Of a DNA stretch of 64,000 bases, positions 43,071-54,366 are shown one piece after another; positions within the stretch are counted from its first letter, which is position 1, and each line of letters starts with the position of its first letter. Source of the stretch: Gammaproteobacteria bacterium (GTDB lineage: Bacteria; Pseudomonadota; Gammaproteobacteria; Steroidobacterales; Steroidobacteraceae). Both the position numbers and the translations under genes were made by a program. Where the stretch lies: NCBI GenBank assembly GCA_027365225.1, contig DAHXNV010000008.1:21756-85755 (forward strand). The letters run 5' to 3'. The notes under the pieces are model-generated. The model had not been told where the DNA came from. It made no database searches and saw only the letters and a list, made by a program, of their open reading frames with translations.

Positions 43071-43703
43071 ATGATGACCCCTTCCGCCCACTTCAACTGG
43101 CGGCCCCATCCTTGGCACGGTCTTTCACCCGGACCGGAATGCCCGGAGGTGGTGACCGCCTACATCGAAATCACCCCGTTCGACCTGATGAAGTACGAGG
43201 TCGACAAGGTGACCGGCTACCTGCGCGTGGACCGACCGCAGCGCACATCCTCGCATCCGCCGACCCTCTACGGGTTCATCCCGCAGACCTATTGCGGTGA
43301 GCGTGTCCGGCGCCTCGCGCCGGGCTGCGCGCGCGGCGACGGCGATCCGCTCGACATCTGCGTCATCAGCGAGCGGCCGATCGCCCACTCGGAGATCCTG
43401 CTGCGCGCGCGCATTCTCGGGGGCTTGAAGATCGTCGATCGCGAGGAGGCCGACGATAAAATCGTCGCGGTTCTCGAAGGCGATTACGTGTGGGGCGGCG
43501 CGCGCGAGCTGAGTGACCTGCCGGCCGCACTGATCGAGCGCCTCGAGCACTATTTCGTGACGTACAAGATGGTCGTCGGGGAGCCCTCGGGCATCAGGCT
43601 CACCGGCCGTTACGGCCACGAAGATGCCGCCCGCGTGATCCGCGCGGCCATCGCCGACTATCGAGAGGTGTACGGGGCGCCCGAGGCGAGGCACACGCCC
43701 TGA
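43071..43703 (+). CDS. ppa: Inorganic pyrophosphatase (family I)
   Basis: 210 residues, a little longer than the 176 of E. coli. The signature [16 protein letters not shown] near residue 100 supplies metal-binding aspartates, and [13 protein letters not shown] fits the second acidic cluster. It hydrolyses pyrophosphate released by biosynthesis, including the ArgG reaction. The extended N-terminus ([20 protein letters not shown]) matches a less common subgroup. ATG 43071 or 43074. It converges with the protease gene one base after its stop. Confidence 0.88.
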   Translation: MMTPSAHFNWRPHPWHGLSPGPECPEVVTAYIEITPFDLMKYEVDKVTGYLRVDRPQRTSSHPPTLYGFIPQTYCGERVRRLAPGCARGDGDPLDICVISERPIAHSEILLRARILGGLKIVDREEADDKIVAVLEGDYVWGGARELSDLPAALIERLEHYFVTYKMVVGEPSGIRLTGRYGHEDAARVIRAAIADYREVYGAPEARHTP

Positions 43704-43704
43704 A

Positions 43705-45561
43705 TCACGGCGCGAGGTGCATGCGCGCGAACCGGTTCGTGACGCCCGGGTCGATTTCGACGGCGGTCGCGAGGTCCGCCCTGCCCGCTGCGACCTTGTG
43801 CGAGTCCAACTCCGCCAGACCGCGCCCATAGAGGGACGTGGCGAGTTTGGGCGCGAGCGCGAGCGCGGCGTCGTAGCTCGCGATCGCGCGGGCGAACTCA
43901 CCCAGACGCAGATACACCAGCCCGCGGCTGTCGAGAATGGCGGCAGAGTGCGGCAGGCGCGCGCGCGCGCGATTGCAGTCCCGCAACGCCCGGTGCAGCC
44001 CGATGTCACCTGCGGCGCGCGCCCAGCACAACGAATTCCAGGCGACCGGCAGCAGGACGTCGCGACGGTGGTAGTAGATCCACAGCTTGATGGCGCGTAT
44101 GGCGGCTGCATACTGCCCGATGCGGGTGTACAGATTGCCGACGGTGAGTCCCGCCTCGGACTCGTTGGGCGCCAACAGCGCCACGATGTTGATGTCGGTT
44201 CTGGCCTGAGCGGCGCTGCCCGGCGGCGCGTGTTTCCAGCCGAGCAGCAGCTGCGCGCGCGCCAAGTGTGCCGCGTACAGGTCCGGCTGCAGAGCGATGG
44301 CGGCGCTGAAGTTCGCGAGAGCCTTGGCGGGCTGTCGCATTGCCCGGTACACGATGCCGCGGCGCAAACGATACTTGGCGTCCTTGGGCTCGAGCCGGCA
44401 CGCGCGGTTCAGGTACGCCAGCGCGCGATCGTACTGACCGTCGGACATGAGCGCCATGCCGCGCCGCATGAGCGCGCTGGCGCGCGCGTGCAGCGCTGCG
44501 GCGGAGCGCGCCCGCGCCGGGCCGGGCCGGCTCGGAGGCCCGCCCGCCTGGGGCTGCAGGCCGGGATTGACCACCACGGGCGCGGCCGAGCCCCGCTGAA
44601 TGAGATAGCGGTGCCCGATGGCGAATATCGGACCGCCGTTGTACGTGAAGTAGAGCCGGCGCCGGCGGCTCGATATCAGAACGTGGTTCGACAGGAAGAA
44701 ATCCTCACCGAGAATCATCCCCACGCGCAGTCCGGACATGTGAATCGCGCTCACCATGACGTGCGTATGCTCGATGACCTCGTCCGCGATCTGGAACTTC
44801 GCGATCGGCGCGACCCAGGTGTTGATCCACTGCCTGCCGATACCGCCGCCGACCCTGCCGAGCCGCTTGACCCCTGGACTCGAGGGCGTGATCCCGGCCC
44901 GCTGGGCCGCCGCAACGGTGAGCACCGAGCGCGTTGCCCCCGTATCGAACAGGACGCGGAGGCGCTTTCCGTTGACCCGGGCATGTCCGATCAGATACGG
45001 GTGACGCGCGCTCGAGGGTTGCAGCCTGACCACGCCAATGTGCGCAGCCCGTCCCTGCGCCCAATAGGCGAGCGGCACGCCGCCGCAGTGCTCGGTCTTG
45101 ATGAAGCGCATCAGGCCGCGGGAGAAGTCGAGTTCCAGATCCCACAGACGCAGCACGCTGCCGCCGAGCACACCGACGGCACCGGATCCGAACGCGTTGC
45201 CGCCGACGAAGAATTTCGCGTTCCGAAACTGCACGCCGAGGAACTCGAACCTGCGCACGGTCGCGAACTCGACCGCGGTGGAGCCGTTCACCCCGCCGAT
45301 CCGCACATACGGCATCGCGTCCGTTGCGAACAGATGATACTCGGCGCGTGCCGCCGGGGAGATCATGCTCCAAAACGCCCCTGTATCGACGATGAAGCGC
45401 GCCGGCTTGCCGTTGATCCGGGCCCACACCAGCGGTTGCATGTCCTTGACGGTGACGGCAATCGGGTGCGAGCGCTCGATTTGACATTGCGTCGCCAGCG
45501 CCGGTGTCAGACACAGCGCCCCAAGCGCCGCGATCGCCCCCCATTTGCCCCGATGCCACAT
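43705..45561 (-). CDS. Exported double-retropepsin-like aspartic protease with TPR repeats
   Basis: 618 residues. Signal peptide (GAIAALGALCLTPALA). Two retropepsin-like domains follow: the first has FIVDTGAFWSMIS near residue 52, the second VLFDTGATRSVLT near 195. Each bears the Asp-Thr-Gly catalytic triad, so one chain could form the two halves of an aspartic protease active site. A Pro/Ala-rich linker (about 335-365) leads to at least five TPR-like helices (ALMSDGQYDRALAYLNRACR, RLGEFARAIASYDAALALAP). Periplasmic location is inferred. I know of no characterised protein of this architecture; substrate unknown. The start at 45561 is chosen for the signal peptide. Confidence 0.8.
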   Translation of the reverse strand: MWHRGKWGAIAALGALCLTPALATQCQIERSHPIAVTVKDMQPLVWARINGKPARFIVDTGAFWSMISPAARAEYHLFATDAMPYVRIGGVNGSTAVEFATVRRFEFLGVQFRNAKFFVGGNAFGSGAVGVLGGSVLRLWDLELDFSRGLMRFIKTEHCGGVPLAYWAQGRAAHIGVVRLQPSSARHPYLIGHARVNGKRLRVLFDTGATRSVLTVAAAQRAGITPSSPGVKRLGRVGGGIGRQWINTWVAPIAKFQIADEVIEHTHVMVSAIHMSGLRVGMILGEDFFLSNHVLISSRRRRLYFTYNGGPIFAIGHRYLIQRGSAAPVVVNPGLQPQAGGPPSRPGPARARSAAALHARASALMRRGMALMSDGQYDRALAYLNRACRLEPKDAKYRLRRGIVYRAMRQPAKALANFSAAIALQPDLYAAHLARAQLLLGWKHAPPGSAAQARTDINIVALLAPNESEAGLTVGNLYTRIGQYAAAIRAIKLWIYYHRRDVLLPVAWNSLCWARAAGDIGLHRALRDCNRARARLPHSAAILDSRGLVYLRLGEFARAIASYDAALALAPKLATSLYGRGLAELDSHKVAAGRADLATAVEIDPGVTNRFARMHLAP

Positions 45562-45673
45562 GAGCTCGTTGCTATTGTCTCGGGCCCGGACATGTGCCCC
45601 GCGCACGAGCCTAGCGTACACCGCGCTCGCCTGGCTACCGCAAGTCAGGGGCTTGTGGGCCGAGGTGGGTCGC

Positions 45674-46375
45674 TCAAGGGCTTTTCGGCTCGAGCCACAC
45701 GGCCTGCGCGCTGCCGCAAAGCTCGCCCTCCTCGCCGTACACCGCCGTGCCCGCGGTGTGCTTGCGGCCCTCGGACTCGATGCGCCAGCCGATCACGACA
45801 CAGCGTTCCCCAACGTGTACTCGGCGATTGATGCGCAGCGTGATCTCGCCGAGGAGCATCATGCGGTCGTCGGGGCTGACGGCGTAGAAGCCCGGGCAAT
45901 CGAGCGCCGCGGACATGAACTCGGGCCGCACCTTGTCGTCACCTGCCTCGAGCGAAGGGTCAGGCACCCACGGGGCGGCCACCAGATCGCGCTCCGGCAG
46001 CGGGCCGGCGAAGATCCGCATGCCATCGCCGCGGACGCGCTGCGTGCCGCAGACGAAGCAGCTCGGGAATCGGTGGTGCTTGAAGCCGGCGTAGCGGCGC
46101 GAGGCCTCCACGGCCTCGAAGTAGGTGGGTCCGGGGCGCGGTGTGAGGGTCAGGTCCGCCGGCTGCGCCAGGCCGATCCGCTCCGATCCGAGCAGGATGG
46201 CGAGCGCAGCATCGGGGAGGGCCTGCACTTCGAGGGGCGTGTCGAGCGGCGGTGGACGCAACAGCCGCACCGTAACCGGATGCGTGACCTGCGCGGCGAC
46301 ACATCCGGCGAAATAGCCGCCGTTGGCGGACTGCGCCGGTCCGCGAAAACGCTTGGCAATCGTGATCGTCGGCAT
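45674..46375 (-). CDS. Hotdog-fold thioesterase-like protein of unknown substrate
   Basis: 233 residues. It looks like a double-hotdog acyl-CoA thioesterase relative: FRGPAQSANGGYFAGCVA at the N-terminus and LALEMSAA-like second-half block RPEFMSAALDCPGFYAV. A conserved FPSCFVCGTQR segment with two cysteines is midway. AGAAGGG lies 8 bases before the chosen ATG at 46375; an upstream ATG at 46402 is less likely. It follows trpA after 43 bases on the same strand and may be cotranscribed with the trp operon, with no obvious metabolic link. Confidence 0.65.
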   Translation of the reverse strand: MPTITIAKRFRGPAQSANGGYFAGCVAAQVTHPVTVRLLRPPPLDTPLEVQALPDAALAILLGSERIGLAQPADLTLTPRPGPTYFEAVEASRRYAGFKHHRFPSCFVCGTQRVRGDGMRIFAGPLPERDLVAAPWVPDPSLEAGDDKVRPEFMSAALDCPGFYAVSPDDRMMLLGEITLRINRRVHVGERCVVIGWRIESEGRKHTAGTAVYGEEGELCGSAQAVWLEPKSP

Positions 46376-46418
46376 GTCGAGACCCTTCTCACGATCAGGC
46401 ACACAGTGCGTCCGGCGC

Positions 46419-47194
46419 TCAGGGCTGCCTGTTCCGCAGCGACTGCAACCACTGCGCCGGATCGCTTCCCTGCTCCAGAATCTCCACCAGCGCCGAGCCG
46501 ATCACCACGCCGTCGACGTGTCCGCGCAGCTGCTCGAGCTGTTCGCGTCCGCGGATCCCGAACCCGGCACACACTGGAACATTGGCGTGCCGGCGCACGA
46601 TGTCAAGATACTCGGTGACGTTCGCCGCCACGCCGGTGTTGCGGCCGGTGGTGCCCGTGATCGTGACGGCATACACAAAGCCCTGGCCGCGCGCACAGAT
46701 CCGCGCGAGCCGCTCCTGCGAGGTGACGGGGGTGACCATCTGCACCAATGCCAGTCCGCGCGCCGTCAGCGCCGCATGCAGGGCATCGCCTTCGTCGAAG
46801 GGCAGATCCGGCACGATGAACCCCGTGACCCCGGCGCGCTCGGCCGCTGAAGCCAGCGATTCGATGCCGAAGGCGAGCAGCGGGTTGAGATAACTCATCA
46901 ACAGCAGCGGCGTCGCGAGAGGGGGTCGTATCGCCTCGAGCTCCGCCAGAATCCAGCGCAGGCTGACGCCCTGCTCCAGCGCGGCGCGGCTCGAGCGCTG
47001 GATCGTCACCCCGTCGGCCATCGGATCAGTGAACGGTACGCCGATCTCCACGACATCGGCCGCCCCGGCGATGCGCCGCAGGTCCGTCCGGAAGCGTTCG
47101 CGGCTCGGGAAGCCGGCCGTCAGGTAGGCCACGAGCGCCGGGTCGCCGCCCGCGCTTGCCGTGCGGATCGCCGCGCTGATCCGCTCGTGGGCGC

Positions 47195-47198
<4 letters not shown>
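46419..47198 (-). CDS. trpA: Tryptophan synthase alpha chain
   Basis: 259 residues, TIM barrel. Catalytic Glu is in DVVEIGVPFTDPMADGVTIQ and Asp in GFIVPDLPFDEGDAL; the phosphate loop GFGIRGREQ is near 210. It cleaves indole-3-glycerol phosphate to indole, channelled to TrpB. It overlaps trpB by 4 bases. Last canonical gene of the trp operon. Confidence 0.95.
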
Positions 47199-48421
<1,223 letters not shown>

Positions 48422-48424
48422 CAG

Positions 48425-49039
48425 TTACTCCACGGATGCCGGACGCGCGGCGCGTGCCGCGGCCACGAATCGCCTGACCGCTTCGGGATCCTTGATCCCC
48501 GGGCGTGACTCCACGCCGCTCGAGACGTCGACCCCGAACGGCTGCACCGCGGCGATCGCGCCAGCCACATTATCCGGGTCGAGCCCACCGGCGAGCACCA
48601 ATTGTGCGCGCTGCGCGACCGCGGACGCCGTCCGCCAGTCGCAGGCTCGACCGGCGCCGCTCACCGCGCCCTCGAACAGCAGGCGCCGGGGCAGTGTGTC
48701 GCCGGCTTGCCATCCGCGCAGCACCGGCAGCCGCTCGATCTCGCGCGGCAGCACCAGTCGCCGCAGGTCTTGCGCATCGCTCTGCAGGATATCGGGACGG
48801 AACCCGGTGATGATCTCATCGACCTGCGGCTGCTCGGGGTGGCGTGTGACCGCTACACAGCGCACCTTGCCCCGCGCCGGCCCGGCCAGCCGGCAGGCCG
48901 CCGCGGTGTCCACATGCCGGACCGACTCGGCAAACACGAAACCGATGGCGTCGGCTCCGGCGGCCACAGCGGCTTCGACGGCCTCGGGCGTGGTGAGCCC
49001 GCAGATCTTGATCCACAAGGCGCGGGCCGAGGGGTTCAT
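48425..49039 (-). CDS. trpF: Phosphoribosylanthranilate isomerase
   Basis: 204 residues. The catalytic Cys is in KICGLTTPEAVEAAV near residue 13 and the Asp in GFGVDVSSGVE-like QPFGVDVSSGVESRPG near 173. ADAIGFVFAESVRHV is another family block. Stand-alone, unlike the fused TrpC-F of E. coli. The ATG at 49039 overlaps the trpC stop (ATGA). Confidence 0.94.
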   Translation of the reverse strand: MNPSARALWIKICGLTTPEAVEAAVAAGADAIGFVFAESVRHVDTAAACRLAGPARGKVRCVAVTRHPEQPQVDEIITGFRPDILQSDAQDLRRLVLPREIERLPVLRGWQAGDTLPRRLLFEGAVSGAGRACDWRTASAVAQRAQLVLAGGLDPDNVAGAIAAVQPFGVDVSSGVESRPGIKDPEAVRRFVAAARAARPASVE

Positions 49040-49917
49040 TCGGGGCCGCTCGGGCCGGCCGCCCCGCCGTCCCGGGCATCCTGTCCGAGCGAGTGCCGCC
49101 GGCCCTCCCGCCCGGCGCGCAGAAGGTCCGCGGCGCTCGCCGCGGGGTCGGGGGCGCGCATCAGTGCGCTGCCGACCAGCACCAGGTCGTAGCCTGCCCG
49201 ACCCATGCGGCGGGCGTCCTCGGCGCTCGTGACGCCGCTCTCGGCCACACGCGGCAGCGCGCGTGGCAACAGGGGGGCCAGCGCCTCGAGGCGCCCCGGC
49301 ATGACCGCCAGCGTGCTCAGATCGCGGCAATTCACTCCGGCGAGCAGCCCCTCACCACCCATCCGCGCGGTCAGCCGGTGCAGCCGCTCGATGTCAGTCT
49401 CGTCGAACGTTTCCAGCAGCGCGAACAGGGCCAGCTCGCGGGCATGCGCGATCATGGCCTCGAGCTCGTCGTCCTGGAGCATGCGCACGATGAGCAGGAC
49501 GCCGCCGGCGCCGGCAGCGCGTGCCTCGGCGACCTGATAAGGGTCGACGAGGAAATCCTTGCGCATGGCCGGCACCCCGAGCGGAGTGAGCTCGGCCGCG
49601 GCGCTGCGCAGATGCTCCAGGGAGCCATCGAAGCGCTCCGGCTCGGTCAGGATGGACACGGCCGTTGCGCCGGCAGTGGCATACGCAGCGACGCGCGTCC
49701 CGAGCTCGCCCGCCGATTCAGCCAGGGAACCCGCAGCCGGCGAGCGCAGCTTCACCTCGGCGATGAGGCCGAACCCGCCGGGCGTGAGCCGCAGCGGCGG
49801 TGCGGGCGAGTGCGCGCGCGCCCGGCGCAGCATGTGCTCCGGTGGACAGGCGGCCCGGGCGGCTTGCGCCCGCGTGCGGCTCGAGGCGGCCATCTGCGCG
49901 AGAAAGTCGCGACTCAT
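49036..49917 (-). CDS. trpC: Indole-3-glycerol-phosphate synthase
   Basis: 293 residues. Catalytic residues lie in GLIAEVKLRSPAAG (Lys, Ser-Pro), VPAMRKDFLVDPYQV and GVNCRDLSTL; AESGVTSAEDA closes the barrel. It closes the indole ring from carboxyphenylaminodeoxyribulose phosphate. The C-terminus carries about 30 extra Gly/Arg-rich residues. It overlaps both trpD and trpF by 4 bases, giving tight coupling. Confidence 0.94.
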   Translation of the reverse strand: MSRDFLAQMAASSRTRAQAARAACPPEHMLRRARAHSPAPPLRLTPGGFGLIAEVKLRSPAAGSLAESAGELGTRVAAYATAGATAVSILTEPERFDGSLEHLRSAAAELTPLGVPAMRKDFLVDPYQVAEARAAGAGGVLLIVRMLQDDELEAMIAHARELALFALLETFDETDIERLHRLTARMGGEGLLAGVNCRDLSTLAVMPGRLEALAPLLPRALPRVAESGVTSAEDARRMGRAGYDLVLVGSALMRAPDPAASAADLLRAGREGRRHSLGQDARDGGAAGPSGPE

Positions 49918-50939
49918 GCCCCACGCCCCACCCGGGCCAGCGTGTCCAGCACGCGACCGGCGGCTCCCCCGTCGATGGCCTCACGGGCCCGATCCATCGC
50001 GGCACGCGGGTCGGCCACCACGCCGGCGACCTCCAGGGCGAGCGCGGCGCCGAGCAGCAGACAGTCCCGCTGCGCGCCCTGTGCCCGTCCCGAGAGCACC
50101 GCGCGCAGCGCCTCGGCGTTGTGTCGGGCATCACCGCCGACCAAGGCGGCCGGCGGGCAGCGGGGCAGCCCGTAATCCTCCGGCGCGCGGGTCTGACGTG
50201 TCACCCGGCCCGGCCGTACGTCGAAGACTGTGAAGGGACCCACCGGCGTTGGCTCGTCCCAGCCCTCTGCGCCGTGGATCACGAATCCCCGCTCGATATG
50301 CATCCCCGCGAGGGTGTCCGCCATGAGCGCCGCGACGTCGAGGCTGAACGCGCCGATCAGGCGCAGCGGCGGATGGGCCGGGTTGGTCAGCGGTCCGAGG
50401 ATGTTGAACACCGTCCGCACCCCGAGCGCGCGCCGTGCCGCGGCTACGGCCTGGGTCGCGGGGTGGTAGTGCGGGGCGAACAGAAACGTAAAGCCGCACT
50501 GCGCCAGGCACTGGCCCACCGCCCGCTCCTCGAGCGGCATGCGCACGCCGAGCGCCTCGAGCACATCGGCGCTGCCGGCGCGGCTCGACACCGAGCGATT
50601 GCCATGTTTGACGACCGGCAGACCACAGGCCGCGGTCAACAGCGCCGTGCCGGTGGAGATGTTCAGGCTGCCGGAGCGGTCCCCGCCGGTGCCGACGATA
50701 TCGATGGCGCGGGCCGATGCGGGCAGGTCCGGCCGGCGCGCCAGGCGGCGCATCGCCTCGGCGAACCCGCGCACCTCGTCGGCAACCGCGCCTTTGGCGC
50801 GCAGCGCCGCCAGCACCGCGCCGATCAGCGCCGGGGAGGTGTCGGTTTGGGTGAGCAGCTCGAGCAGGCGCTCGGCCTGCGGTTGGGTCAGATCCGCGCC
50901 CTCGAGCAGCCGCTCGAGCAGCTCGCGCGCCTCACTCAT
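49914..50939 (-). CDS. trpD: Anthranilate phosphoribosyltransferase
   Basis: 341 residues. The PRPP-binding loop [19 protein letters not shown] lies near residue 85, with [19 protein letters not shown] following and [13 protein letters not shown] near 170. It transfers phosphoribose to anthranilate. The start at 50939 overlaps the trpG stop (4 bases). Confidence 0.95.
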   Translation of the reverse strand: MSEARELLERLLEGADLTQPQAERLLELLTQTDTSPALIGAVLAALRAKGAVADEVRGFAEAMRRLARRPDLPASARAIDIVGTGGDRSGSLNISTGTALLTAACGLPVVKHGNRSVSSRAGSADVLEALGVRMPLEERAVGQCLAQCGFTFLFAPHYHPATQAVAAARRALGVRTVFNILGPLTNPAHPPLRLIGAFSLDVAALMADTLAGMHIERGFVIHGAEGWDEPTPVGPFTVFDVRPGRVTRQTRAPEDYGLPRCPPAALVGGDARHNAEALRAVLSGRAQGAQRDCLLLGAALALEVAGVVADPRAAMDRAREAIDGGAAGRVLDTLARVGRGA

Positions 50940-51523
50940 GCGAGGCCCCCGGCGCTTTGTTTCAGGAAGTTCCCGAGCAGCTGCGGTCCGAGGGGGGTGA
51001 GGATGCTCTCGGGATGAAACTGGACGCCCTCTACCGCGAGCGCCACGTGGCGCACCCCCATGATCTCCTTCGCCTCGGTCCAGGCGGTGACGGTGAGGGT
51101 CGCGGGGAGCGAGTCCGGTGCGGCGATCAGCGAGTGGTAGCGTCCGACCTCGCACGGCTGCGGCAGTCCGGCAAAGACCCCCAGGCCGTCATGTTGGATC
51201 ATCGACGTCTTGCCGTGCATCAGCCGTCCGGCGCGCACCACCTTGCCGCCGAACACCTCGACGATCGACTGATGGCCCAGGCACACGCCGAGCACCGGAA
51301 TGCGTCCGGCGAACGCGCGGATCATGTCCATGGACACACCGGCATCGTCCGGGGTGCCCGGACCCGGCGAGATGCACAGATGCGTCGGAGCGAGCCCCGT
51401 GGCCTGCGACACGTCGATCGCATCGTTGCGGTAGACGCGCACGTCGGCGCCGAGGACGAGAAACGCCTGCACCAGGTTGTAGGTGAAGGAGTCGTAGTTG
51501 TCGATCAGCAGCAGGCGTGCCAT
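50936..51523 (-). CDS. trpG: Anthranilate synthase component II (glutamine amidotransferase)
   Basis: 195 residues. The class I amidotransferase nucleophile is in [13 protein letters not shown] near residue 80, with the His/Glu of the triad in [12 protein letters not shown] near 172. [15 protein letters not shown] starts the protein. It supplies ammonia to TrpE; PabA function is also possible since the family serves both. The start overlaps the trpE stop. Confidence 0.95.
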   Translation of the reverse strand: MARLLLIDNYDSFTYNLVQAFLVLGADVRVYRNDAIDVSQATGLAPTHLCISPGPGTPDDAGVSMDMIRAFAGRIPVLGVCLGHQSIVEVFGGKVVRAGRLMHGKTSMIQHDGLGVFAGLPQPCEVGRYHSLIAAPDSLPATLTVTAWTEAKEIMGVRHVALAVEGVQFHPESILTPLGPQLLGNFLKQSAGGLA

Positions 51524-52908
51524 CAGAAGCCCTCCTGCGCCATCTCGAGCGCGCGCGCCATTGCGCCGCTCTTGGCGAGCACCTCCTCGTGCTCCGTGGA
51601 CGGATCGCTGTCGGCGACGATGCCACCCCCGGCCTGATAGCTGTACTGGTCGCCGCGAAACACCAGCGTGCGGATGGTGATGGCGTGATCCATGTCGCCG
51701 CGGGCGCCGAAGTAACCGACCGTGCCACCGTAGAGGCCGCGGTTGACCGGCTCGAGCTCATCGATGATCTGCATGGCCCGCACTTTCGGCGCGCCCACCA
51801 GGGTCCCCGCCGGAAACGCCGCGCCGAACAGGTCGAACGCGTCGCGACCGTCGGCCAGCGTGCCCTTGACCCCGCTCACCATGTGCATCACGTGGCTGTA
51901 GCGCTCGATGGAGCGGTACGGATCGACCGTCACGCTGCCGGCGCGGGCCACCCGGCCGAGGTCGTTGCGGGCCAGATCGACGAGCATGACGTGCTCGGCG
52001 TTTTCCTTAGGGTCCGCGCGCAGCTGCGCCTCGCGGGCGCGATCGAGCGCCGGATCGTCGGCGCGTGGCCGCGTACCGGCGATCGGTCGCAGCTGCGCCG
52101 TGCCGTCCTGCAGGCGTACCAGCGCCTCGGGTGAGGAGCCGACCACGGTCAGGTCCCCGAGCGCGCAGTAATACATGTAGGGCGACGGGTTGATCAGGCG
52201 CAGCGCGCGATACGCCTGAAACGGCGTCAGCTCGTGCTGGCCCGCGAAACGTGTCGACAACACCAGTTGGTATACGTCGCCGGCGGCGATGTGCTCCTTG
52301 ACGCGCTCGACGCTCAGCACGTAGTCCGCGCGGCTGGTCGTGGGGATTGCGGGGCTGCAGCGCCCGCGCCGGGGTATGGCCGGCAGCGGGCCGCGCAGCG
52401 CCCGGATGATCTCGGCGCGCAGCTGCGCCCGTTCGGCCTGCGAGCCGGCATGCAGCAGCGCGATGCCGCGCGTCAGGTGATCGAACACCAGCAGCGAGCG
52501 GGGCGCAACATAGTGCAGCGCCGGCACCTCGGGGGTCTTGCCGGCGGCGGCGGGGAGTTTCTCGAAGAAGCGCACCACATCGTAGGCGGCGTAGCCGACC
52601 AATCCGCCGGCGAGCGGAACGCCCGGAATGTCCGGCTCGGGCGCCGGCGTGCGCGCGAGCGCGGTGCGCAGTCCGTCGAGCAGTTCCGCGGCCGAGCGAG
52701 GGACGGGACGGCGCTCGGCGCCGATGGTGAAACCACCGCTGTCCAGGCGCACGGTGAGGGCGTCGCCGAAGCCGATGAACGAGTAGCGGCCGAGCCGCGC
52801 GCCGCCCTCGACGCTCTCGAGCAGGAAGTGCGGCACGAACGCCCCGAGTTTCATGAACGCCGAGACCGGCGTGTCGAGATCCCCGGGTATGTCGAACGGT
52901 GGCTTCAA
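51523..52908 (-). CDS. trpE: Anthranilate synthase component I
   Basis: 461 residues from TTG at 52908, chosen because AGGAG lies 6 bases upstream; no ATG or GTG fits in frame nearby. The tryptophan feedback motif LLES is intact near residue 29 ([10 protein letters not shown]), so allosteric inhibition is expected. The chorismate domain has [33 protein letters not shown] and [20 protein letters not shown]. First enzyme of the tryptophan branch. An attenuator and leader peptide precede it. Confidence 0.95.
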   Translation of the reverse strand: MKPPFDIPGDLDTPVSAFMKLGAFVPHFLLESVEGGARLGRYSFIGFGDALTVRLDSGGFTIGAERRPVPRSAAELLDGLRTALARTPAPEPDIPGVPLAGGLVGYAAYDVVRFFEKLPAAAGKTPEVPALHYVAPRSLLVFDHLTRGIALLHAGSQAERAQLRAEIIRALRGPLPAIPRRGRCSPAIPTTSRADYVLSVERVKEHIAAGDVYQLVLSTRFAGQHELTPFQAYRALRLINPSPYMYYCALGDLTVVGSSPEALVRLQDGTAQLRPIAGTRPRADDPALDRAREAQLRADPKENAEHVMLVDLARNDLGRVARAGSVTVDPYRSIERYSHVMHMVSGVKGTLADGRDAFDLFGAAFPAGTLVGAPKVRAMQIIDELEPVNRGLYGGTVGYFGARGDMDHAITIRTLVFRGDQYSYQAGGGIVADSDPSTEHEEVLAKSGAMARALEMAQEGF

Positions 52909-52930
52909 TGCATTCTCCTGATCAGTCAGG

Positions 52931-52970
52931 CAATAAAAAACCCATTCCGGCGGTTTTTCCGGAATGGGTT
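52931..52970 (-). terminator. trp attenuator (intrinsic terminator)
   Basis: On the minus strand AACCCATTCCGG (52970-52959) pairs perfectly with CCGGAATGGGTT (52950-52939), a 12-bp stem with an 8-base loop, followed by TTTTATTG. It lies between the leader peptide and trpE. The 5' arm can instead pair with CCGGAGTGGG (53026-53017) inside the leader coding region, a 10-bp antiterminator with one G-U. Confidence 0.9.
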
Positions 52971-52996
52971 CTGGTCGTTCTACCGATGTCGCGAGG

Positions 52997-53077
52997 TTAC
53001 AACGAGCAGCCCGCGGCCCACTCCGGATGTGAAGTGCGCCACCACCCCTGCGGATTGGCTGGATGCGGTTGAAGCAT
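52997..53077 (-). CDS. trpL: trp operon leader peptide
   Basis: 26 codons ending in TAA. Tryptophan codons are at positions 12, 13 and 20; two are in tandem (PQGWWRTSHPEW). The antiterminator strand (53026-53017) overlaps codons 18-20, just past the tandem Trp codons. A ribosome stalled there would leave it free to disarm the terminator, while one reaching the stop would cover it. This is the standard transcription attenuation layout. No strong ribosome-binding site is obvious before the ATG at 53077. Confidence 0.85.
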   Translation of the reverse strand: MLQPHPANPQGWWRTSHPEWAAGCSL

Positions 53078-53146
53078 GGCCGGGAGCCTATCATCACCGG
53101 CTCGCGGGATACAATACCCGCCGGTCCAGCCGCCAGGTTCGCCGCA

Positions 53147-53629
53147 ATGCCGTCCTTCGATGTGGTCTCCGAGCTCAACGCGCACGAGCTCGCCAATGCC
53201 GTCGATCAGGCCAACCGCGAGATCGAGCAGCGGTTCGACTTCAAGGACACCGGCGCGCGCTTGGCGCTCGAGGGCTTCACCGTCACGCTGCATGCGCAGG
53301 TGGATTTCCAGCTCAAACAAATGCTGGAGATCCTCAAGCTGCGCCTGGGCAAGCGGGGTATCGACCTCGCCTGTCTCGAGGCGAAAGAGCCGCAGATCGG
53401 CCTGTCGGCGGCCCGCCAGGAGGTGCTGCTGCACCAGGGCATCGACGCCGACGCGGGCAAGAAGATCACGCGGCTGCTGAAGGACTCGAAGCTGAAGGTG
53501 CAGGCGAGCATCCAGGGCGAGAAGGTGCGCGTCACCGGCAAGCAGCGTGACGAGCTGCAGGCGGCGATTCAGCTGCTGCGCGGGGCGAAGCTCGATCTGC
53601 CGCTGCAATTCAACAACTTTCGCGACTGA
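53147..53629 (+). CDS. YajQ-family nucleotide-binding protein
   Basis: 160 residues. It begins MPSFDVVSELNAHELANAVD, followed by EIEQRFDFKDTGA and the ending PLQFNNFRD, all strongly conserved in YajQ (DUF520). Family members bind cyclic di-GMP or RNA; in Xanthomonas a homologue is a cyclic di-GMP receptor affecting virulence. The gene is divergent from the trp operon with only 69 bases between starts. A methyltransferase-like gene follows after 11 bases. Confidence 0.92.
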   Translation: MPSFDVVSELNAHELANAVDQANREIEQRFDFKDTGARLALEGFTVTLHAQVDFQLKQMLEILKLRLGKRGIDLACLEAKEPQIGLSAARQEVLLHQGIDADAGKKITRLLKDSKLKVQASIQGEKVRVTGKQRDELQAAIQLLRGAKLDLPLQFNNFRD

Positions 53630-53640
53630 GGGTGCCAACA

Positions 53641-54224
53641 TGACGATCGCAAGGCTGATCGGAGGGCTCTGGGTCGGTTTCCTGGCCCTGTGGTGGACCT
53701 GGGCGCTGTTCAACAAGAAGGCCGACCGCGGCGCCGCCTGGCGAGGTCGGTCGTGGGGATTTCGAGTGGGCATGATCGTCGCGATCATGCTCGTGATGCG
53801 GCTGGTGCGCCGCTCCGGATTCGCCGGATGGCTCTCGGGTCACGAGCCGGCGCTGCTGCACCCGGCGCCGCCGTGGCAATGGATCGGGGTGGCGGTGTGC
53901 GTCGCGGGCTTCGCGTTTGCGATCTGGGCGCGGGCGTATCTCGGCGGCAATTGGGGAATTCCCATGTCGATGCGCCAGGGGCACGAGCTGGTGACCTGCG
54001 GACCCTACGCCCGGGTCCGCCATCCCATTTACTCGGGCTTGGTGCTCGCGGGCCTCGGCACCGTGCTCGCGCTCGGTGTCATGTGGCTGCCGGCGCTCGT
54101 GCTGGTCGGGCTGTTCTTCGTGATGAGCGCGCATACCGAGGAGCGGATGCTCGCGGAACACTTTCCCGCGGCGTATCCGCCCTACAAAGCGCGTACCCGG
54201 ATGTTGATTCCGTTCGTGTATTGA
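53641..54224 (+). CDS. Isoprenylcysteine carboxyl methyltransferase-like membrane protein
   Basis: 194 residues with four or five membrane helices. The C-terminal half has LVTCGPYARVRHPIYSGLVL and SAHTEERMLAEHFPAAYPPY, the ICMT/PEMT SAM-binding pattern, with RHP and EE in the expected places. Bacterial members have mostly unknown substrates; lipids or small thiols are candidates. It is 11 bases after yajQ and probably cotranscribed. Confidence 0.78.
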
Positions 54225-54366
54225 GGCGGGGCGTGGGGACGCTGCGCGAGCTGCGGGACCCGGGGACCGGCCGGAACTGCGCGCGAGTGTTGCAGGCGTT
54301 GCGCGCCACTGCGACGCGCGCGTCCGCTGCGCGCACCGCGGCGCGAGAATTCAGTGGCTGGCAGCC

